From positions 1 to 5,717 of the forward strand of contig CALKUJ010000008.1 in the NCBI GenBank assembly GCA_937996825.1: DNA of 5,717 bases, written 5' to 3'. This stretch comes from an uncultured Polynucleobacter sp. GTDB taxonomy: Bacteria; Pseudomonadota; Gammaproteobacteria; Burkholderiales; Burkholderiaceae. A program made the translations under genes and the position numbers. The notes below the pieces were generated by a model. The model ran no database searches, was not told the origin of the DNA, and worked only from the letters and a program-made list of their open reading frames with translations. Position 1 is the first letter of the stretch, and the number at the start of each line of letters is the position of its first letter. Below, piece by piece: positions 1 to 5,452 of the stretch.

Positions 1-516
1 ATATAAAGACACATCTTCCGATTGCGGAATTGCTTCAATCAATTCTGCTTTGTAGTGCTCGCCCAAACCTTTGAAATATTTGATCGCTTCATCACGGCTC
101 ACCACGCGACGCTCAATCTTCTCGTCTTTTTTGGCCAACTCGGCCATGCGCTTTTCAATCGCTACCAAGTCTTCTGGTGTGAATGGGCGGCTGTAGGCAA
201 AGTCATAATAAAAACCAGAGTCAATCACAGGACCGATGGTCACTTGCGCTTCTGGATAAAGTTCTTTAACGGCATAGGCCATCAAGTGCGCGCTGGAGTG
301 ACGAATGACTTCCAAACCTTCTGGGTCTTTGTCCGTCACGATGGCGATATTGCTGTCAGAGTCGATCAAGTGACTGGTGTCAACCAATTTGCCATTGACC
401 TTACCGGCCAAAGCAGCTTTAGCCAAACCAGCACCAATGCTTTGTGCCACTTCGAAAACGGTCAATGGCGCGGGATACTCGCGCTTTGATCCATCAGGTA
501 ATGTGACAACAACCAT
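1..516 (-). CDS. thrS: Threonyl-tRNA synthetase, N-terminal part (cut by window edge)
   Basis: Cytoplasmic class II aminoacyl-tRNA synthetase that charges tRNA-Thr with threonine. The first 172 codons are present; the gene runs off the left edge in frame without a stop. The N-terminus is a TGS domain (about residues 1-62, beginning MVVVTLPDGS), followed by the start of the editing domain that hydrolyses Ser-tRNA-Thr. Its H-x3-H motif falls at H73 and H77 (HSSAH), the same numbers as in E. coli ThrRS, and GPVIDSGFYYD follows at 95-105. The catalytic core and the Cys/His pair that completes the editing site lie outside the window. The ATG at 516 is chosen because GGAG sits 5 nt upstream and the protein aligns with E. 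coli from residue 1. The upstream neighbour is tRNA-Val, separated by a structured 106 nt leader. infC-rpmI-rplT usually follow thrS; here this is expected, not seen. Confidence 0.98.
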   Translation of the reverse strand, partial: MVVVTLPDGSKREYPAPLTVFEVAQSIGAGLAKAALAGKVNGKLVDTSHLIDSDSNIAIVTDKDPEGLEVIRHSSAHLMAYAVKELYPEAQVTIGPVIDSGFYYDFAYSRPFTPEDLVAIEKRMAELAKKDEKIERRVVSRDEAIKYFKGLGEHYKAELIEAIPQSEDVSLY

Positions 517-521
517 ATCAA

Positions 522-525
522 CTCC
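522..525 (-). promoter_or_regulatory. Shine-Dalgarno of thrS
   Basis: GGAG on the minus strand, 5 nt before the thrS ATG at 516, in an AT-rich context. It supports that start. It lies 9 nt downstream of the 3' arm of the leader inverted repeat (535-577), so folding of that repeat could affect its accessibility; that effect is inference. Confidence 0.75.
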
Positions 526-534
526 AAAAATTAA

Positions 535-577
535 GCGCGGTGCTCTGGGGTCTTTTTGAACCTAGGACATTCCGCGC
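535..577 (-). promoter_or_regulatory. Inverted repeat in the thrS leader
   Basis: On the minus strand GCGCGG (577-572) is perfectly complementary to CCGCGC (540-535), a 6 bp all-GC stem enclosing 31 nt. The enclosed segment can form a small inner hairpin (GGTT/GACC around an A-rich loop). TTAATTTTT follows, then the thrS ribosome binding site. It could be a leader structure controlling thrS, a weak attenuator, or a processing element after the tRNA. E. coli thrS is autoregulated by translational repression through a structured operator, so a leader structure is plausible, but no threonine-anticodon-like loop is convincing here. The T-run is interrupted and the loop large, so an efficient intrinsic terminator is unlikely. 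Confidence 0.35.
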
Positions 578-622
578 CAGTTTTTACATCAATGCACCAT
601 ATTTAAATGGAGCTAAATTCGT

Positions 623-699
<77 letters not shown>

Positions 700-727
700 A
701 TTAAGACCGACAGTTTATCACTTGTGG

Positions 728-2656
728 CTACTTCCTTCTCGCCTCTGTGACACCTTTGACCTCTAAAAGAGCACTCACAGCGGTTTGTAAACCATTGGTC
801 GAGGGCACTTCAATCGTGAACTGCATGCTGGCAATACCCTTGCGAGACTGAGTTTTGACACCCGTGACGTTGATTTTTAGGCGTGAGAACACTTCCGAGA
901 TGTCGCGCAATAAGCCCTGACGATCCACGGCCATCAAAGCCAGATCAACTGGGAACAATGATTTACCTTCAGGCTGAATGCCCCACTCCGTGACCACCAC
1001 TCTCTCGGGTGCTCTGGCCAAAAGTTGTTTGAAGGTGCTGCAGTCTTGTCGGTGGATGGACACACCGCGACCTCTGGTCACAAAACCACTGATCGGGTCT
1101 GGTGGCACTGGACGGCAGCAACGCGACAGTTGTGTGAGTAAAGAATCAACACCGACTACCAAAACATCGCTTTGACCAGATTTGACTTTGCTCTTGCGCA
1201 AGATGATGTCTGGCAACTCAGGCTTAACGACTTCAGTAACAATTTCTTCTTTATCAGCCTTGTCACCATCTTGTTCTGCTTGTTGTGCCGTGAACCAAGC
1301 GCGCACTTTTGACTTGGCACGATTGGTCGCGAGATAACCTCTCTCTGCATTGAGCCAGTCCAATGATGGGCCACCTTGTTTGACAGAAATGATCTCAACC
1401 GTTTGACCATTCTTTAATTGCGTGTCCAAAGGCACCATCGCACCATCGACGCGTGAGCCTCGGCAACGGTGACCCAAGTCGGTGTGAACCGAGTAAGCAA
1501 AATCAATTGGGGTGGCACCTTGTTGTAAAGGCACGACCTGACCCAATGGTGTCAGCACATAAATTTGATCATCGAGCTCTTGCCCTTTGAGTTGATCCCA
1601 AGCATCTTCTTTCCAGGCAATCAATTGTCTGGCCCAAGCGATGCGGCGGTCGTATTCTTCTTTGGCACTCACCGTGCCAGCGTAGCCTTGCTTGCCTGCT
1701 TCTTTGTAGCGCCAGTGGGCAGCCACACCGTACTCGGCTTGCTTGTGCATCTCATGGGTTCTGACTTGTACTTCAAATGAAGTGTTGTCAGCATCCATCA
1801 CCACCGTGTGCAGTGATTGGTAACCGTTAGGTTTTGGTCTAGCGATGTAGTCATCGAATTCTTTTGGTATTGGTTGCCAAACGTGGTGCACGATGCCCAA
1901 AGCAGCGTAGCAATCTTTGACGTCATCCACCATGATTCGGAATGCGCGCACATCGTAGAGTTGCGCAAAGTCGATGGCCTTGCCCTGCATTTTTTTCCAA
2001 ATGCTGTAAATGTGTTTTGGTCGACCTTGCACTTCACCTTTGATGCCCGCTTGATTCAATTCTGTTTGCAAGCGCGCGATGATGTCGGCAATGAATGCTT
2101 CACGCTCAACACGTTTGGAATCGAGCAAACTGGCAATTTGTTTATAAGTGTCAGGAGCCAAGCAACGAAACGCTAAATCTTCCATCTCCCACTTCAATTG
2201 CCAAATACCCAAACGGTTGGCCAAGGCTGCATCCACGTCCAAGATGTCTTGTGCCCAAGAGGCTTGGGTCTCGATTCTTTGTGAGGTGACCCAACGCAAA
2301 GTTTGCACGACCGATGCCAAGTGCAATAAGACCACGCGCAAGTCATGCGCGAATGCCAAGAGCATTTTTCTTAACACTTCTACTTGGGCTTGCGCACTTT
2401 GACCGAGTTGATTGGAAGATTGACGGGCAATTTTTAATTGCGCCGCTTTGAGCGCACGGTAACCCATGATCAATTGAGCAACTTCTTGCCCCAATTGTTT
2501 TTCTAAAGATTCTTTTGAGAGTGTTGAGTCAAGATGCTCAGCCGCCAAGCAACTGGCTTCATCTAACTTTAAAGACAGCAGGATCTCCTTCACGCCCATG
2601 GCATGGGCATGAAGGTCTTCTCCAAACAACAAATCGGTCTTAACTATAGAACTCAC
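728..2656 (-). CDS. relA: RelA-type (p)ppGpp synthetase, short form
   Basis: Ribosome-associated enzyme that makes (p)ppGpp from ATP and GDP/GTP when uncharged tRNA enters the A site. Domains in order: degenerate HD hydrolase region (about 1-170; no HD/ED hydrolase motif where SpoT has one); synthetase (about 205-320) with GRPKHIYSIWKK at 211-222, the EXDD motif EFDD at 266-269 that marks monofunctional RelA rather than RXKD bifunctional enzymes, NGYQSLH at 277-283 and catalytic E295 in FEVQVRT; TGS (about 364-424); zinc-finger domain with CC at 513-514 and H535/C539; ACT (about 567-640). At 642 residues it is well below the 744 of E. coli RelA: about 40 residues are missing at the N-terminus, and the segment between TGS and zinc finger is about 55 shorter. 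GTG at 2656 is the earliest possible start, since an in-frame TAG lies two codons upstream; it overlaps the hydrolase gene by 17 nt and has only a distant AGG as ribosome site. The next Met is M20 (ATG at 2599). Confidence 0.95.
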   Translation of the reverse strand: MSSIVKTDLLFGEDLHAHAMGVKEILLSLKLDEASCLAAEHLDSTLSKESLEKQLGQEVAQLIMGYRALKAAQLKIARQSSNQLGQSAQAQVEVLRKMLLAFAHDLRVVLLHLASVVQTLRWVTSQRIETQASWAQDILDVDAALANRLGIWQLKWEMEDLAFRCLAPDTYKQIASLLDSKRVEREAFIADIIARLQTELNQAGIKGEVQGRPKHIYSIWKKMQGKAIDFAQLYDVRAFRIMVDDVKDCYAALGIVHHVWQPIPKEFDDYIARPKPNGYQSLHTVVMDADNTSFEVQVRTHEMHKQAEYGVAAHWRYKEAGKQGYAGTVSAKEEYDRRIAWARQLIAWKEDAWDQLKGQELDDQIYVLTPLGQVVPLQQGATPIDFAYSVHTDLGHRCRGSRVDGAMVPLDTQLKNGQTVEIISVKQGGPSLDWLNAERGYLATNRAKSKVRAWFTAQQAEQDGDKADKEEIVTEVVKPELPDIILRKSKVKSGQSDVLVVGVDSLLTQLSRCCRPVPPDPISGFVTRGRGVSIHRQDCSTFKQLLARAPERVVVTEWGIQPEGKSLFPVDLALMAVDRQGLLRDISEVFSRLKINVTGVKTQSRKGIASMQFTIEVPSTNGLQTAVSALLEVKGVTEARRK

Positions 2657-3716
2657 GTGCTAAGGATACCTGTTCTGGCGTGATGAACGCCGGAGCATGC
2701 CCTACCCCTAGAATTTCTGTGCTTTTTGCTCTGGGGTTGCGACGGCACATCTCACTCACCGTGGCCGCTGAAATCAAATCAGATTCTGAACCACGCACGA
2801 TCAGCATCTCAGCAGTGATCGCATCGTAGGCTTTCCAAGTCATCATTTCACCCATCATGGCAGTCATCTTGTTGACTGCTGCAAATGGTTTAACAATATC
2901 CGGGTCGTAATGCACCACCCATTGATCACCGTCTTTTTTAAGGTGTGGGCCGTTATAGCTTTTCCATTGCTCTGGTGTGAAAGTGCCAAAAGGTTCACAA
3001 ATGCGATTGAGGTAAATCAAACCTTCTTTTTTGCTGTTAAAGCGCAAAGGTTTACCCACATAATCTCCTAAGCGCTTCAGAGCAGTTGGCTCAATTCTTG
3101 GGCCAACGTCATTCAGAATCATTTTCTTAATCGGTGCATTTTTTTGGCTGGCCATGAAAGTGCCGATCAAACCACCCATCGAGGTCCCGAACCAATCCAC
3201 TTGACGCAGACCCAATTGCGCAAATAGCGCGTTCATATCAGTGACGTATTGTGGAATGCCGTAGAGCATCGGATTTTCTAACCAATCAGAATCTCCTCGT
3301 CCTACGATGTCGGGACAGATCACGCGATAACGATCAGACATGGCCTTGGCCAAAACGGTGAAGTCACTGCCACGACGGGTCAAGCCGTGCACACAAATCA
3401 AAACACGTTGATTGTTGGGGTCGCCCCACTCGTGATACGCCATCTTGTGCATGCCAGAGGTGCTGACACATTGCACGTAATTGGTTCTGCATTCAGGATC
3501 AGGAAGATCAGGAACGTCCTCAACTGGGATGGGGTAATCGATTGCTGGTGCTGATAGCGGCGCAGGCGCCGCTACTTCACTCCTTACCTCAGTCTTTACT
3601 TTATCTTCTGCTTTGCTGCTCGGCGCTTGCGACAACTCGACAGAGCTATCGAGTTTGATCTCAAAGGAGCTCTGAGGATTTCTTTTAAAAAGTCGTTGTA
3701 ATAAGCGCTTGAGCAT
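2640..3716 (-). CDS. Serine alpha/beta-hydrolase, candidate 3-hydroxybutyrate-oligomer hydrolase
   Basis: 358-residue alpha/beta-hydrolase with a classical triad: oxyanion HG at 110-111 (HGLTRRG), nucleophile S179 in GTSMG, probable acid D313 in RGSESDLI, and H340 in GVGHAP. A helical cap spans roughly 204-300. Before the fold is an extension of about 70 residues: a basic amphipathic stretch (MLKRLLQRLFKR) and a Ser/Ala/Pro/Lys/Glu-rich probably disordered linker. There is no signal peptide, so it should act in the cytoplasm. The ATG at 3716 is preferred because it overlaps the bdhA TAA by 1 nt (TAATG); an ATG at 3749 would add 11 residues inside bdhA. Substrate is not shown by sequence. The position directly after bdhA and near scoB suggests 3-hydroxybutyrate oligomers or PHB; from memory, Cupriavidus necator has such a hydrolase (PhaY2/PhaZc type) next to a 3-hydroxybutyrate dehydrogenase gene. 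A general esterase is the alternative. Confidence 0.85.
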   Translation of the reverse strand: MLKRLLQRLFKRNPQSSFEIKLDSSVELSQAPSSKAEDKVKTEVRSEVAAPAPLSAPAIDYPIPVEDVPDLPDPECRTNYVQCVSTSGMHKMAYHEWGDPNNQRVLICVHGLTRRGSDFTVLAKAMSDRYRVICPDIVGRGDSDWLENPMLYGIPQYVTDMNALFAQLGLRQVDWFGTSMGGLIGTFMASQKNAPIKKMILNDVGPRIEPTALKRLGDYVGKPLRFNSKKEGLIYLNRICEPFGTFTPEQWKSYNGPHLKKDGDQWVVHYDPDIVKPFAAVNKMTAMMGEMMTWKAYDAITAEMLIVRGSESDLISAATVSEMCRRNPRAKSTEILGVGHAPAFITPEQVSLAREFYS

Positions 3717-4492
3717 TACTGGGCTACCCAGCCTCCATCCATGTTCCAAGCAACACCACGTATTTGTGTGGCCGCAGGACTACAGAAGAACACCGCCAAT
3801 GCAGCCAATTGGTCAGGAGTAACAAATTCGCCAGAAGGTTGCTTCTCTGAAAGCAAACGTTTCTTGGCTTCTTCATTGCTCACTTGATCTTTTTCTGCAC
3901 GAGCGTCGACTTGTTTTTGCACCAATGGTGTCAATACCCAACCTGGGCAGATGGCGTTACAAGTTACACCTGTTTGTGCTGTTTCTAAAGCTGTTACTTT
4001 TGTTAAACCAACGATACCGTGTTTGGCAGCCACATACGCTGACTTTTGTGCAGAGGCAACTAAGCCGTGCACAGATGCCAAGTTAATGATGCGGCCCCAG
4101 TTACGTTGCTTCATGCCTGGCAATGCCATGCGTGTGGTGTGGAAGGCTGAAGACAAGTTGATCGCAATGATGGCGTCCCAACGATCCACTGGAAAGTCTT
4201 CGACATTGGCCACGTGCTGAATGCCTGCGTTGTTGACCAAAATATCAACTGCACCAAAACGTTTTTCAGCAGCTTGCATCATCGCTTCAATTTCAGCAGG
4301 CTTGCTCATGTCGGCACCGTGGTAATCCACTTCAACGCCAAAGGCTTTGACTTCAGCGATCGCTGCGTCTTTTTCTCCAAAGCCGTTCATCATGATGTTG
4401 GCGCCCTGCTCTGCCAATGCTTTAGCAATGCCCAAACCAATACCACTGGTTGAACCAGTGACCAATGCTGTTTTACCTTTCAACATACTCAT
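3716..4492 (-). CDS. bdhA: D-3-hydroxybutyrate dehydrogenase
   Basis: Cytoplasmic NAD-dependent short-chain dehydrogenase of 258 residues interconverting D-3-hydroxybutyrate and acetoacetate. Rossmann motif TGSTSGIG at 12-19, NNAG at 87-90, active-site N112, S140, Y153 and K157 (YVAAK) are all present. The residues that bind hydroxybutyrate in the structurally characterised Pseudomonas fragi enzyme (Q94, H144, K152, W187, Q196) have counterparts at Q92, H142, K150, W185 and Q194, a constant offset of two. This makes the specific call much stronger than 'SDR family', where FabG-like reductases would be the alternative. ATG at 4492 is chosen because GGAG lies 9 nt upstream; a second ATG at 4486 would drop two residues. 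It follows the CDF gene after a 37 nt AT-rich gap and is translationally coupled to the hydrolase. Likely role: oxidising 3-hydroxybutyrate released from PHB, with scoB acting next. Confidence 0.96.
   Translation of the reverse strand: MSMLKGKTALVTGSTSGIGLGIAKALAEQGANIMMNGFGEKDAAIAEVKAFGVEVDYHGADMSKPAEIEAMMQAAEKRFGAVDILVNNAGIQHVANVEDFPVDRWDAIIAINLSSAFHTTRMALPGMKQRNWGRIINLASVHGLVASAQKSAYVAAKHGIVGLTKVTALETAQTGVTCNAICPGWVLTPLVQKQVDARAEKDQVSNEEAKKRLLSEKQPSGEFVTPDQLAALAVFFCSPAATQIRGVAWNMDGGWVAQ
3719..3736 (-). promoter_or_regulatory. Shine-Dalgarno plus hairpin at the bdhA/hydrolase junction
   Basis: On the minus strand GGAGG (3736-3732) is followed at once by CTGGG-TAG-CCCAG (3731-3719), a perfect 5 bp stem with a 3 nt loop, then TA and the hydrolase ATG at 3716. 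The linear distance from GGAGG to ATG is 15 nt, too long for best initiation; with the hairpin folded only 2 linear nt plus the stem base remain. The segment also encodes the conserved C-terminal G-W-V-A-Q of BdhA, so part of the sequence is fixed by protein constraint. Confidence 0.4.
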
Positions 4493-4501
4493 TTCTAATA
4501 A

Positions 4502-4505
4502 CTCC
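4502..4505 (-). promoter_or_regulatory. Shine-Dalgarno of bdhA
   Basis: GGAG on the minus strand, 9 nt before the ATG at 4492 and 15 nt before the alternative ATG at 4486. The spacing favours the upstream start. It is the clearest ribosome site in the right half of the window, in contrast to the coupled starts of the CDF and hydrolase genes. Confidence 0.7.
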
Positions 4506-4520
4506 GAATTTAATAATTTT

Positions 4521-4534
4521 GTTAATTAATTAAC
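4521..4534. repeat. 14 bp perfect palindrome over the CDF stop codon
   Basis: GTTAATTAATTAAC reads the same on both strands. It covers the CDF stop codon (TAA at 4532-4530) and the -10-like element of the candidate bdhA promoter. Such a symmetric site could be an operator for a dimeric regulator, but TTAA-rich sequence is self-complementary by composition, so functional weight is low. Confidence 0.4.
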
Positions 4535-4553
4535 TAGGCATCTCAGGTTGCAA
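4525..4553 (-). promoter_or_regulatory. Possible sigma70 promoter before bdhA
   Basis: TTGCAA (4553-4548) and ATTAAT (4530-4525) are 17 nt apart on the minus strand and each match four of six consensus positions. Initiation would be expected near 4518, leaving a leader of about 25 nt with the bdhA Shine-Dalgarno inside it. The -35 lies in the last codons of the CDF gene. The strongly AT-rich sequence makes chance matches likely; support is the gap itself and the independent ribosome site of bdhA. Confidence 0.25.
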
Positions 4554-5450
4554 GGTGACATGATCAATTTCATGTTTCTCTAACAACATCTTATTAATTT
4601 TTTCCATGGTGATGGGCCAATCTTGTAAGTCACGTATTTCCACATGACCAATCAAGGCAGGATGTCCTGGTGACATTTCCCAAACGTGCAAGTCATGAAC
4701 GGCCAAAACACCATCAATCGCTTGTAGGTCTTTACCCACTTGCACATAGTTGATGTGGTGAGGCACACCTTCCATCAAGAAGTGATACGACTCTTTCAAC
4801 ACATCCGTTGTTGAGCGAAGCAATAAGACGCAAACAAATAATGACAAGATCGGATCGATTTGCATCCAGCCCGTGAAATGAATCACCACGCCAGCAATCA
4901 ATGCGGCCAAAGAACCCAAGAGGTCGCCCATCACATGAACCAAGGCAGCTTTGGTGTTAACACTTTTCTTATCTTTTGACAGAATCCAGGCAACGATCAA
5001 GTTGATCACCAAGCCAATCACGGCCACCACCATCACTGCTTGACCTTGCACTTGATGCGGGTCGTTAAAGCGTGAGATGGCTTCAATGGCAATCCAAACA
5101 ATCAAGACCATCATGGCCAAGCAATTAACAAAAGCTGCTAAAGATTCTGCGCGACCAAAACCAAATGAGTTTTTGATGGAAGGTGGTCGCTTGGCGATGA
5201 TTTGTGCCAACAAGGCCAAAGCCAAAGCTGATGCATCGGTGACCATGTGGCCCGCATCGGAGATCAAGGCCAATGAGTTGGCCCAAAATCCTGCGAAGGC
5301 TTCAATGCCGGCAAAGAAAAAAGTTAGCAGCAAGGCTGCTATCAGAATGCCGGCTTGATGAGACTCTCGATAATGAAGATGCTGAGCATCGCCTTTCTTA
5401 TGGGCATGCAAATGCGCAGTGTGTTGAGCTGCCTGCTGAGCATCCTTCAT
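4530..5450 (-). CDS. CzcD/ZitB-type cation diffusion facilitator (Zn2+/Cd2+/Co2+ exporter)
   Basis: Inner-membrane metal/proton antiporter of 306 residues. A His-rich cytoplasmic N-terminus (seven His between residues 10 and 31) precedes six predicted membrane segments at about 34-56, 59-85, 104-125, 138-157, 168-190 and 198-212, and a cytoplasmic C-terminal domain with HDLHVW at 252-257. The transport site is H68 and D72 in TM2 (DAGHMVTD) plus H172 and D176 in TM5 (HVMGD), an HD-HD set typical of Zn2+/Cd2+-selecting CDFs; DD in TM2 would suggest a YiiP/FieF-like enzyme. Overall it resembles Cupriavidus CzcD and E. coli ZitB. ATG at 5450 is chosen: it lies 2 nt after the scoB TGA, with no Shine-Dalgarno, implying coupled translation. 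A TTG at 5456 overlapping that stop would add two residues. Metal specificity is inferred from motifs. Its place inside a ketone-body gene cluster has no obvious metabolic reason. Confidence 0.93.
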   Translation of the reverse strand: MKDAQQAAQHTAHLHAHKKGDAQHLHYRESHQAGILIAALLLTFFFAGIEAFAGFWANSLALISDAGHMVTDASALALALLAQIIAKRPPSIKNSFGFGRAESLAAFVNCLAMMVLIVWIAIEAISRFNDPHQVQGQAVMVVAVIGLVINLIVAWILSKDKKSVNTKAALVHVMGDLLGSLAALIAGVVIHFTGWMQIDPILSLFVCVLLLRSTTDVLKESYHFLMEGVPHHINYVQVGKDLQAIDGVLAVHDLHVWEMSPGHPALIGHVEIRDLQDWPITMEKINKMLLEKHEIDHVTLQPEMPS

Positions 5451-5452
5451 GA

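Noticed and set aside
22..489. 155-codon plus-strand open frame
   Set aside because: It is antisense to the clearly recognisable N-terminus of thrS and its translation shows no family resemblance.
526..577. Intrinsic terminator between tRNA-Val and thrS
   Set aside because: The stem has a 31 nt loop and the following T-run is broken by AA, so termination should be weak; kept only as a leader structure.
700..727. tRNA-Val promoter in the gap after relA
   Set aside because: TAAACT at 717-712 has no acceptable -35 at normal spacing; processing from a longer transcript is as likely.
1156..1410. Minus-strand open frame overlapping relA, considered as a sign of a frameshift
   Set aside because: The relA frame is uninterrupted through this region and the alternative frame encodes nothing resembling the missing helical domain.
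1817..2176. 119-codon plus-strand open frame
   Set aside because: Antisense to the conserved synthetase domain of relA; no ribosome site or recognisable motifs.
3717..3749. Upstream ATG start for the hydrolase at 3749
   Set aside because: It would add 11 residues read from inside the conserved C-terminal codons of bdhA; the TAATG overlap start at 3716 is more natural.
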